Below, piece by piece: positions 1-6,294 of a stretch of DNA of 6,295 nucleotides; the stretch's first letter is position 1, and every line of letters begins with the position of its first letter. Made by a program: the position numbers and the translations under genes. The DNA comes from Acidimicrobiaceae bacterium. Lineage in GTDB: Bacteria > Actinomycetota > Acidimicrobiia > Acidimicrobiales > RAAP-2. The notes under the pieces are model-generated. The model was given only the letters and a program-made list of their open reading frames with translations, was not told the origin of the DNA and made no database searches. The stretch covers positions 1-6,295 of the forward strand of contig PKZI01000025.1 in NCBI GenBank assembly GCA_003133005.1, in the 5' to 3' direction.

Positions 1-705
1 TGGAACACATCCCCCGACGGATCGGGCGTGAGCTTCGCGAATGGGGCATTGTTTCCTTTCGCCGGAGCCACGACGCTTTACGCGCAATGGAGGGCCGGGA
101 GGATTCCCTCGCACGTAGTGACCTTCCTAGCAAACGGTGGGGTTGGCTTAATGGCCGTAGAACGTCGCAGTGGGCCAGCGCCCTTGACGTCTGAGCACTT
201 CTCGCGAAACGGCTTCACCTTCGCTAGATGGAACACCGCCCCTAACGGCTCGGGCGATTCATACGCCAATGGTGGCACGTACCCATTTAGCGCCTCAGCG
301 ACTCTTTACGCGCAGTGGACGAAGAAGGTAGCGATCGCACCGCCGCCCATAAAAGCATCGGACACGTCGATCGGGCCTTTCGGTCACGGGACGGCGACGT
401 TGTCGCCGGCGCTAGAGAGTCTCATTCAGGACCTCGCGAGCCAGGCGAAGTCAAAGACAGACATCCAAATTGCCCTACTTGGTTATGGCGATCTGCTTTC
501 TGCCGCACAGGAGCGAAACGGCTCGCTAGCGGCGGCCAACGTCCAGCTAGGGCGGATGCGAGCGCAGGCGGTCGCCACGTATTTGGAGGGACAACTCTCC
601 GCCCTTGGGCTAAAAGGCTGGACTATTTCGATCTCCGCGGCAAGTCTCGGTTGGGCAAGTTCTGGTCAGTTCGACGCCGCTTTCGTCATCGTGACGCTGT
701 CGTAG
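1..705 (+). CDS. InlB B-repeat (Listeria-Bacteroides repeat) protein with OmpA-like C-terminus, 5' partial
   Basis: The reading frame is open from the first base, so the gene begins left of the window and the 234 visible residues are its C-terminal part. Visible residues 1-30 are the second half of one Listeria-Bacteroides repeat (WNTSPDGSG at the start, TLYAQW at the end). Residues 38-106 form a complete second repeat with VTFLANGG, GFTFARWNT, GSGDSYANGG and TLYAQW. These repeats are small beta-grasp-like modules typical of extracellular proteins. A Pro-rich hinge (about 110-118) leads into a region resembling a diverged OmpA-like domain: GYGD at 161-164, then N180-x-x-L183 and R187-A188 followed by VATYL, matching the family's GHxD and NxxLSxxRA pattern. 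In true OmpA domains the equivalent Asp and Arg bind peptidoglycan diaminopimelate, so wall attachment is possible. The middle of the domain is poorly conserved. The gene converges on the DUF1501 gene. The repeats are certain; the OmpA assignment is moderate and the biological role is unknown. Confidence 0.85.
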   Translation, partial: WNTSPDGSGVSFANGALFPFAGATTLYAQWRAGRIPSHVVTFLANGGVGLMAVERRSGPAPLTSEHFSRNGFTFARWNTAPNGSGDSYANGGTYPFSASATLYAQWTKKVAIAPPPIKASDTSIGPFGHGTATLSPALESLIQDLASQAKSKTDIQIALLGYGDLLSAAQERNGSLAAANVQLGRMRAQAVATYLEGQLSALGLKGWTISISAASLGWASSGQFDAAFVIVTLS

Positions 706-819
706 TCGCTCTCTGATAGGGGGTCGTTTGCTGTCCCGACGGTGGCACTTTTGCCACGCGACACGAAGACGTCAGCGAGACTGCGGCGCTCGGCCTCGGA
801 GTCGGAAGTTGTCGGGTAG
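706..819. other. convergent intergenic gap with small hairpin
   Basis: This gap lies between two converging stop codons. The only structure seen is a perfect 6-bp inverted repeat, GTGGCA (742-747) and TGCCAC (752-757), around a 4-base CTTT loop. A terminator could serve both genes here, but neither side is followed by a T-run, so a standard intrinsic terminator is not supported. No ORF or promoter was recognised. Confidence 0.45.
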
Positions 820-2010
820 CTAGAGCACCGAAAGAGAGGTCTTCCAGGAGGGGAAGATGTCGCTCACAGAGGTGTCCAGAACGTCCTCCAAGAGCCCCCC
901 GTACACATCGCGGAAGTCCGTCGTCATCTTCAAGTTCCCATTCTCGTCGAGCGAGTCGAGTGGGGGCTGTTCTCCGTAGAGACCACCCTTCACGGTGTTG
1001 CCGATGATGAGCACCGGACCCGCGGTGCCGTGGTCCGTTCCCAAGCCGGCGTTTGACATGACTCGGCGCCCAAACTCCGAGTAGATCATGACCGTCACGT
1101 CATTGGGGTGACTACCAGCACTGATACTGGTCATGAAGTTTCCTATCGCTGAATCAAGCTCGGTGAGCAGCGCGTTTTGATCGGCTTGTTCGCCCACGTG
1201 AGTGTCGAATGAACTTAAATTCACTTCCCACACGCGCGTGGGTACATTGGCGTTGATCAACGTCGAAACCACGGAGAGCTGTTCGTCCAGGAACGTTCCC
1301 GTTGGTGACGTTGGCACCAGCGGACCAAGAGCCCTGGCTGTCGTATAGAAATCGGTGATCGACGTGGCGGCGGCGGCCCCTAACGGCACATCGGTTGGAG
1401 AGGTTCGCCCGAGGTATGGCAGTTGAGACGCAGCCGGTCCCCAGGGCTGTTGTATCGCATCGATATCCACCATCGAGGCGACGCTCTTGTCACCAACCAT
1501 TAAGGGAGGCAACGTCGAGCCAATACCGATCGCGTTGAACGCACTATGGGGCTGGAGATCGAGCCATCGGCCAATCCAGCCGCTGGAAAGCGCGGCGGTG
1601 GGAGACGCCGACTGCCAGATTGCCATCGACGAGAAGTGCGAGAGACTCGGGTTGGGATAGCTCACCCCCTGAATGATGGCGACCTTGTTTTGGCCGTAGA
1701 GGGCTTTTATCTGCGGTATCGAAGCATTCAGTGCGAGGGTGTCGGTGATTGGGAGCACCTGGGACGACGAGAGCGCGATGTTGGAGCGAGCACTTTGGTA
1801 TGTCGGATCTGTAAAGGGCACGACAGTGTTGAGCCCGGCATTACCCCCGTAGAGCGTGACGATGACGAGGATCTGCGCGTTGGTCGCTAGTGGAGAGGAA
1901 CTCGCGGCGCTCGCCAGAGACTCCAGCGAGAGAGAAGTGGAAAGCGTCGCGAAAAGGCTCGCGCCAGTCCACTGAAGAAAACGTCGACGGTCGAATTCGC
2001 AAGTGATCAT
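820..2010 (-). CDS. DUF1501 domain-containing protein with Tat signal peptide
   Basis: This is a 396-residue exported protein of the DUF1501 family, which is related to the alkaline phosphatase/sulfatase fold; its substrate is unknown. The N-terminus carries a twin-arginine signal: DRRRFLQW (7-14), a hydrophobic stretch to about 30, and an Ala-rich cleavage region near 33-37. Family landmarks follow in order: LVIVTLYGGNAGLN (48-61), YPNPSLSHF (118-126), GWIGRWLD (144-151), FDTH (268-271), SEFGRR (311-316), GTDHGTAGP (324-332), KGGLYG (341-346) and DFRDVY (365-370). FDTH and GTDHG contain likely metal-ligand-type residues. The usual GGNDGLN motif reads GGNAGLN here, with Ala58 in place of Asp. 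The length is normal for the family. The ATG start overlaps the DUF1800 stop codon as ATGA, with a partial ribosome site GGTGAG at 2019-2014, so translation is probably coupled. Family assignment is firm; any hydrolase activity is inferred from fold relatives only. Confidence 0.95.
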   Translation of the reverse strand: MITCEFDRRRFLQWTGASLFATLSTSLSLESLASAASSSPLATNAQILVIVTLYGGNAGLNTVVPFTDPTYQSARSNIALSSSQVLPITDTLALNASIPQIKALYGQNKVAIIQGVSYPNPSLSHFSSMAIWQSASPTAALSSGWIGRWLDLQPHSAFNAIGIGSTLPPLMVGDKSVASMVDIDAIQQPWGPAASQLPYLGRTSPTDVPLGAAAATSITDFYTTARALGPLVPTSPTGTFLDEQLSVVSTLINANVPTRVWEVNLSSFDTHVGEQADQNALLTELDSAIGNFMTSISAGSHPNDVTVMIYSEFGRRVMSNAGLGTDHGTAGPVLIIGNTVKGGLYGEQPPLDSLDENGNLKMTTDFRDVYGGLLEDVLDTSVSDIFPSWKTSLSVL

Positions 2011-3323
2011 ATGCTCACCACGTACTCGGGACTCAAGAGCGCGATTGTCGCCATCTGAATGGGGTTGCTACGTGCAGCATCCAACTCATTTCCAGTGCGC
2101 GCCGTCCACTCGGCCACACCCAACCAGTCTGCGCAGGCCTGCACCATCTCGGACTGCGGCACGCTGAGCGGTGAGAGATCGCCACTCGCCAACATCATTT
2201 CCACCACCATGAATCGGTATTGGAACACGGAACCACTGAGCCACGCTTGGCCGTAGGGCCAGCCGCCCACGTTGGGCGGGTTGAACGGTACCTGACCCAT
2301 CTGAGATAGGAACCAGTGAAGGTTCGCGGTATCCAGTGACGAGGGGTTCACCTTCAAGGCTCGACATGCGCCGGCGAACCATTCGATTGGTGACTTCACG
2401 AGCGAGTTAGCCGGGTTGATCCACGCATCGGATCGAACCAACGCGCTTACTAAATCGAAGATGCTTCGCCGGCCAAAACTCCTCGCGAGGGCGGCCGGTG
2501 GCTCGGTGGAACCGGACACAAAACGGAACCATATTCGTTTCGAGATGAATGACGCATTGAGTTCCTTCGACACGATGAGCGACACGAGTGACGGCGCGTC
2601 AAGTTTTGACGTACGACCAAGCACCGTAAGGGGCCCGGTGTAGTGTTGCGCAGGGTCAAAGGTTACGTCGCCGTTGGCTTGGTTGGTTGCATATCCCGTC
2701 AGCGCTCGCGCCGCCGCGACGACGTCGTGCTGAGTGAAGTTATTCACTCCGATTGTCATCAGTTCCATCAACTCACGCGCCAGGTTCTCATTGGGTGATG
2801 ATAGGTAGTTCTCCTCGTTGTCGAGCCAGAAGTTCAACGCACCGTCGAGCACCATCGCTCGGGCCATGTCGCTGAAATTGCCCAACGCGTACCGACGAAG
2901 CGTGTCATTTTGTTTCTGCATGGCGAGCGGGTAGATGACTTTGTCCACGGACGTAGCCCAATGACCATGCCAGAACCACGTCATACGTTCCTCGAGCGGA
3001 GAGGTGGCCAGCACCATGCGTTCGAGCCACCACGAGATCAGTGCCGTCTGTCCTGAAAAAATGGTGCTCCAAAACGAAGCCGCGTCCGGAGAACCCGCTT
3101 CGGGTATCTGTCCAAGAAGTGGGAGGTTGAGCGAAGGCAGCGAATCGAGTGCTGGATCCGGAAGCCCGTGTTGGAGCACCAACTCGTGGGTCGCCCCGAG
3201 GCCGCGCTGGAGCATTTCGCTGTATTGGCCGGGCGTGGGACCGAAGCTAAAGCGGTGGAGCAAGCGTGCCGTGGCGAGCCGCTGCGCGTAGGACGTGGAG
3301 GGGCTCACCCCAGTAACGTACAA
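2007..3323 (-). CDS. DUF1800 domain-containing protein
   Basis: This 438-residue protein belongs to the DUF1800 family, whose members are typically encoded beside DUF1501 genes; its biochemical role is not established. Family signatures are present along the whole length: LLHRFSFGPTPGQ (21-33), MTWFWHGHWATS (114-125, where FWHNHF is common), a YPLAMQKQN region (131-139), NENLARELMELMTIG (178-192), FTQHDVVAAARALTGY (196-211), HYTGPLTVLG (227-236), KSPIEWF (310-316) and FNPPNVGGWPYGQAWL (347-362). It appears complete. No clear signal peptide or membrane segment is seen, in contrast to its Tat-exported partner. The start is taken at TTG (3323) because the upstream frame offers no ATG or GTG before an in-frame stop. 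A GTG at codon 6 (3308) is the alternative, and neither has a strong ribosome site. The stop overlaps the DUF1501 start by 4 bp, making an operon. Family call is firm; the exact start is uncertain. Confidence 0.95.
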   Translation of the reverse strand: MYVTGVSPSTSYAQRLATARLLHRFSFGPTPGQYSEMLQRGLGATHELVLQHGLPDPALDSLPSLNLPLLGQIPEAGSPDAASFWSTIFSGQTALISWWLERMVLATSPLEERMTWFWHGHWATSVDKVIYPLAMQKQNDTLRRYALGNFSDMARAMVLDGALNFWLDNEENYLSSPNENLARELMELMTIGVNNFTQHDVVAAARALTGYATNQANGDVTFDPAQHYTGPLTVLGRTSKLDAPSLVSLIVSKELNASFISKRIWFRFVSGSTEPPAALARSFGRRSIFDLVSALVRSDAWINPANSLVKSPIEWFAGACRALKVNPSSLDTANLHWFLSQMGQVPFNPPNVGGWPYGQAWLSGSVFQYRFMVVEMMLASGDLSPLSVPQSEMVQACADWLGVAEWTARTGNELDAARSNPIQMATIALLSPEYVVSI

Positions 3324-3439
3324 CGGGAGTGGTTTTGATTTTCCTGAGTCCCCTCGCGAGACCGCGTTTTTTCTCCGTACTTTGACAAGCGCGTCCCTTC
3401 TGATCAGGGACTATAAAGATCACTTATGAATCATCCGGG

Positions 3440-3459
3440 CGAGACGGGTTGGCGTCTCG
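3440..3459. repeat. perfect 7-bp inverted repeat (possible operator or hairpin)
   Basis: CGAGACG and CGTCTCG flank a 6-base GGTTGG loop, with a possible extra G-T pair outside. It lies 117-136 bp upstream of the DUF1800 start codon. There is no T-run on either strand, so an operator or a leader hairpin is at least as likely as a terminator. Confidence 0.5.
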
Positions 3460-3460
3460 T

Positions 3461-3479
3461 GCGAAACGGCCGTTATCGC
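3461..3479. repeat. near-perfect palindrome centred on AACGGCCGTT
   Basis: GCGA, then the 10-bp perfect palindrome AACGGCCGTT (3465-3474), one extra A, then TCGC. The arms total 9 bp each with a single-base bulge. It begins one base after the preceding inverted repeat. The symmetric form suits a dimeric repressor or activator site, but no regulator is identifiable from the window. Confidence 0.45.
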
Positions 3480-3627
3480 TCGGTGTCAAACGGTCCTACT
3501 TTCTAGAGACGTGCGTCAACGCTGATCCTTCAAGAACTGCGGTTCGCGTCCCGATTGCGGTCAGTGAATCCCTGGAGTGACCGGGTTGTGCATTTGGCGA
3601 CCCACGCGAGAGCGCCTGACCCTCCGA

Positions 3628-5466
3628 CTATGGAAGGTGCAGCGAGACCATCTTGTGCTTTGCTCCCGCCGCGCTCGTGACCGTCAACTCGCAGGTGAAT
3701 GCGCGGGACCCATTCTTGCGCAAGAGTTTGATTCCCGTCGCGTTGAGTTGGATGAGTAAAGGTGCTTGCGACCCCACCGCGAGCGAGTAGCTGGCACGTC
3801 CGATGATTACCTTCGTGGTAACGAGGCGGTATTTCTTGGAGTTGCCGATCTCGACTCTGGTCGTTACGGTCTTGGTCAATTGCACCGTTCCCCCGCAATG
3901 GGCGTTGGCGCAACGAACGGTGGTTACTACCCTGCTGTCGGACCTCAGCGCGGCGCCCACAATTGTCACTGACGGTCTCGGCGCGACAGTCGTCGTTGTC
4001 GTTGGCAACGTCGTCGTTGGCAACGTCGTTGTCGTCGTCACCGTTGGTGGCGGGCCGGACGATGTGGTCGTGGTCGTCGTTGGCGGAGTCGTCTCAATGC
4101 TCGATGGGAATGACGTACCGTTGCCCGTATTGTTGTTCCACGCGTTGCCCGTGGCGTTTCCGGCGGCGTCGTAGTAGTCGTACTCGCCAGCGGAATAGCT
4201 GTCCGTCGTGTAACCCTCCGCGTCGGTGTTCATAGCGACATTCTCACTGATCGTTCCGTTCGTCGCATCGGCGGTCGTGTAGATGCCGTAGAGCCGGGAG
4301 TTAGAGATTGAGTTCCCAGCGACGTTGAAGTTGACCGGTCCGTCACTGCAAAGGGCGTTAGCATCAGCGTCGTAGTCGTTCGCGATCAGGCTGATGCCGA
4401 AGACGAACCCGGAGATCGTGTTGCCACTAATAGTTTGCCCACCGCAGCCATCGCCGTAGTTTCCGTTTCCGTCCTCGTCGATGAACTTGATCCCGGACTT
4501 CGGGTCCGCCGTGTTGGGCGTGGCGCCGGAGTCATTGTCAATTCCGCCGCCATTGAGGCTGTTGTGGGAAACCATCGTTTCGTCGTCGAAACCCGGGAAC
4601 CACAGAGCGCTCAAGGCGACGTCGTCGCTGCCGCTGCCGTTGTTCGTGGGGTACGTCACGGTGTTGCCAGTGACGATCGCACCACTGGTGTCGGACATTT
4701 GCAGCGCGTTGTTCTCGAAACCTTGAAGGTACGTGAAGACGTTGTCTTGCACGAAGTCATTGGTGTCGAGGAACGATACGTCGGACGTCGGCTCCGAAAT
4801 TGAAGCATCTTGTCCGAGGCCGAAGTGGACGACGCCGTTTTGGTTTGAGCCAGCTCCACCCGTGTTGACGAAGAGGTTGTCACTGATCGTGACATTTGAT
4901 TCGCCTTGATCACCCGCACCAGATATCAGACTCTGTACATCGATTGAATCCGCGCAGGGTAGTGAGGAGCAGTCCGTGACGTTGGCGGCTTGGAAGTTGT
5001 TTTCGTAAAAGGTCAGGCCACTGATCGTGACGCGGGAGGACTGGACGAGGAAGCCGGCGCCATTTTCGAAGACCGACTGCGACGTGGGGTCGACCGAGGC
5101 GGGTGTGTCAGCGCCTGAGGGGGCGACGTCCCAGTTGTACCCATCGATGGTGAGACTTTTGGTTATGTCGACCTGCTCGTTAGATCCGTACGCTGACGTA
5201 TTTGACATGTCGTAGGTCCCGAGGCACACGTAGATCGTCTGCCCGCTGGTTGCTGCTAATACCGCACTGGCGAGATCGGCATACACAGGCCCCGAAAAGC
5301 CTGAAAGGCCCGAGGGGCAGTTGCTGAGCGAGGCAGTAACCACTTCGTCTACGTGTGCGGGCAGCGTCCCCGCGGCGCTCGCGGTTGACTCCGAGAATGT
5401 AAGTCCGAGTGCGAGCAACGAGGCGACACTGAGTCCGACAGTTGTTACACGAGGGTTCCGACGCAT
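3628..5466 (-). CDS. secreted right-handed beta-helix (pectin lyase-like fold) protein with Thr/Pro linker
   Basis: This is a 612-residue exported protein. Residues 1-32 form a Sec-type signal peptide (RR near the start, a hydrophobic core to about 22, STASAA before the likely cleavage). Residues about 57-110 match the entry of NosD/DUF1565-type parallel beta-helices (DLASAVLAATSGQTIYVCLGTYD, then ITKSLTIDGYN). About 140-440 contain irregular coils with recurring xISxN-type rungs: VTISGLTF, VTISDNLF, AIVTGNTV, QTISGNTISG, FNVAGNSIS, GTISENV. A low-complexity Thr/Pro linker (about 455-496) leads to a 116-residue C-terminal domain with Cys519, Cys524 and Cys592 that looks like a beta-sandwich adhesion or wall-associated module; I do not recognise its family. 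No catalytic lyase residues could be assigned, so binding or a structural role is as likely as polysaccharide cleavage. The ATG start is backed by a good ribosome site. The helix fold is well supported; the function is unknown. Confidence 0.9.
   Translation of the reverse strand: MRRNPRVTTVGLSVASLLALGLTFSESTASAAGTLPAHVDEVVTASLSNCPSGLSGFSGPVYADLASAVLAATSGQTIYVCLGTYDMSNTSAYGSNEQVDITKSLTIDGYNWDVAPSGADTPASVDPTSQSVFENGAGFLVQSSRVTISGLTFYENNFQAANVTDCSSLPCADSIDVQSLISGAGDQGESNVTISDNLFVNTGGAGSNQNGVVHFGLGQDASISEPTSDVSFLDTNDFVQDNVFTYLQGFENNALQMSDTSGAIVTGNTVTYPTNNGSGSDDVALSALWFPGFDDETMVSHNSLNGGGIDNDSGATPNTADPKSGIKFIDEDGNGNYGDGCGGQTISGNTISGFVFGISLIANDYDADANALCSDGPVNFNVAGNSISNSRLYGIYTTADATNGTISENVAMNTDAEGYTTDSYSAGEYDYYDAAGNATGNAWNNNTGNGTSFPSSIETTPPTTTTTTSSGPPPTVTTTTTLPTTTLPTTTTTVAPRPSVTIVGAALRSDSRVVTTVRCANAHCGGTVQLTKTVTTRVEIGNSKKYRLVTTKVIIGRASYSLAVGSQAPLLIQLNATGIKLLRKNGSRAFTCELTVTSAAGAKHKMVSLHLP
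3998..4027 (-). repeat. perfect 15-bp tandem duplication inside the Thr/Pro linker
   Basis: Two identical adjacent copies of GTCGTTGGCAACGTC (plus-strand reading), in frame, encode the repeated TTLPT units of the linker of the beta-helix protein. The surrounding GTC/GTT-rich DNA is the Thr-codon tract. Such in-frame repeats are prone to slippage, so linker length may vary between strains. Confidence 0.8.
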
Positions 5467-5470
5467 GGTT

Positions 5471-5478
5471 CCTACCTT
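5471..5478 (-). promoter_or_regulatory. ribosome binding site of the beta-helix gene
   Basis: On the minus strand AAGGTAGG lies 4 bases before the ATG at 5466. It is a clear purine-rich Shine-Dalgarno-type site and fixes this start, which also gives a complete signal peptide. Confidence 0.7.
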
Positions 5479-5638
5479 TGACTAACTTTTTCCGACACTG
5501 CGACAATGGGCGCTGCGAGATTCAATACTGCGCGTTGACGGGGCGAGACATCGGACCGAACATTGGCTTTCAAGAAACTAGTTCCTTTCAGGGGCGCTCT
5601 GAGAATGCACCGACGTCACGCCGAATGGCATTGATGTA

Positions 5639-5917
5639 CTAGTGCGAGGCGGATCCTCGGTCGACGAGCGGGAGGCCCTTAAATGCTTCACGGAGCATTT
5701 CCAGCGAACAAGCGAAAGAATCACCGTTGTCGGGCATTTCAAGGTCGACGGGTGACATGTTGCACGAGACGCCACGTCCGGGTTTAAGCGCTCGATCAGC
5801 CTGATTGTTCCCGGGAGCGTCGGAATCCACGCCATTCTCCGTTATCCGCCCCTGTGACCACAAACTCTTGCAGGATGCCGCGCAGTTGTCAAGTTCGTGG
5901 GTTGGAGTTGTTCGCAA
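5639..5917 (-). CDS. possible small hypothetical protein (weak)
   Basis: This is a 92-residue ORF with a TTG start and a purine-rich GGGAGA six bases upstream that could act as a ribosome site. The product is mostly polar with four Cys (two in DNCAASC near the N-terminus) and no signal peptide or membrane segment. An in-frame stop lies just before the start, so it is not the tail of a longer frame. Third-position GC, counted over its last two thirds, is about 60%, close to the background, so codon use does not support it strongly. It overlaps a competing plus-strand ORF (5805-6089). No family was recognised. It may be a real lineage-specific gene, but chance is at least as likely. Confidence 0.2.
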   Translation of the reverse strand: MRTTPTHELDNCAASCKSLWSQGRITENGVDSDAPGNNQADRALKPGRGVSCNMSPVDLEMPDNGDSFACSLEMLREAFKGLPLVDRGSASH

Positions 5918-6254
5918 GCTGAGTCTCCCTCAATCGCTGGTGAGACGCGTAATTCATCTGCGTATGAGCCAGCGGTTCCACTACTTGCAGGGTGTCACGG
6001 AGTACGTGGAGGAGTCGAGTAGGCGCGGCGGCCCCGCACGATCACGTCAAGGTGGCTACGTTCAGCCAGAAGCGGGCAGCTCGTCCTGAAGGGTGAACGA
6101 CCGTGATGACTTTACGGTGATCCCGCCGTTGACGAAACAGTTGGGGTGATTTTGCGACCGCGGCGCTGATCTCCATCAAGGAGCGAACAATTGTAAACAA
6201 AATCCCTGACAAGTAGCCAAATTTCTGCATTTCTTCGTGAATGATGTTCGTGCC

Positions 6255-6271
6255 CTTCGAATTCTTCGAAG
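6255..6271. repeat. inverted repeat CTTCGAA-TTC-TTCGAAG
   Basis: Perfect 7-bp arms surround a 3-base centre. The right part also contains the 10-bp palindrome TCTTCGAAGA (6263-6272). It lies at the right window edge, 14 bp before a second palindrome, with no gene visible beside it. A protein-binding site upstream of a gene beyond the window is possible. Confidence 0.45.
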
Positions 6272-6284
6272 ATGGTTCTCAGTG

Positions 6285-6294
6285 CTCAGCTGAG
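6285..6294. repeat. 10-bp perfect palindrome CTCAGCTGAG
   Basis: A perfect 10-bp palindrome at the window edge. CTCAG also occurs once more directly to its left (6278-6282), giving a direct plus inverted arrangement. It is short and could be chance, but it lies beside the 6255-6271 dyad. Confidence 0.35.

Larger units (their letters stand above)
3324..3627. other. intergenic region with two adjacent dyads upstream of the DUF1800-DUF1501 operon
   Basis: This is 304 bp between the stop of the beta-helix gene and the start of the DUF1800 gene, both on the minus strand, so it should hold the 3' end signals of one and the promoter of the other. Two inverted repeats lie next to each other at 3440-3459 and 3461-3479 and are listed separately. 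A third weaker one, CGGTCA (3558-3563) with TGACCG (3578-3583), lies about 45 bp past the beta-helix stop; it has a 14-base loop and no T-run. On the minus strand TATAGT (3415-3410) is a plausible -10 box about 90 bp before the start codon, but no matching -35 box is seen. No credible ORF lies here. Confidence 0.5.

Noticed and set aside
315..716. Plus-strand 133-codon ORF in another frame
   Set aside because: It overlaps the well-supported InlB-repeat/OmpA-like frame and has no recognisable features.
3355..3372. Plus-strand CGCG-AGAC-CGCG followed by six T as an intrinsic terminator
   Set aside because: The stem is only 4 bp and no plus-strand gene ends upstream; it lies in the leader of a minus-strand operon.
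3382..3417. Plus-strand TTGACA (3382-3387) and TATAAA (3412-3417) as a promoter
   Set aside because: The spacer is 24 bp, far longer than the usual 16-18, and no plus-strand gene follows.
3530..3913. Minus-strand 127-codon ORF overlapping the 3' end of the beta-helix gene
   Set aside because: It runs out of frame through the conserved C-terminal domain and looks like a shadow reading rich in Arg and Gln.
3991..4080. GTC/GTT-rich repeats as a CRISPR array or regulatory repeat
   Set aside because: The periodicity is three bases, in frame with Thr codons, with no spacer-repeat alternation.
3803..4174. Plus-strand 123-codon Val-rich ORF
   Set aside because: It is the antisense reading of the Thr/Pro linker; the Val runs come from the complement of Thr codons.
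5805..6089. Plus-strand 94-codon ORF with TTG start
   Set aside because: No ribosome site or family resemblance; it conflicts with the minus-strand ORF and begins directly after a stop. It is kept only as part of the unassigned region.
6255..6271. TTCGAA-containing stretch as a tRNA T-arm
   Set aside because: No acceptor, D or anticodon arms can be placed around it; it is better described as a palindrome.
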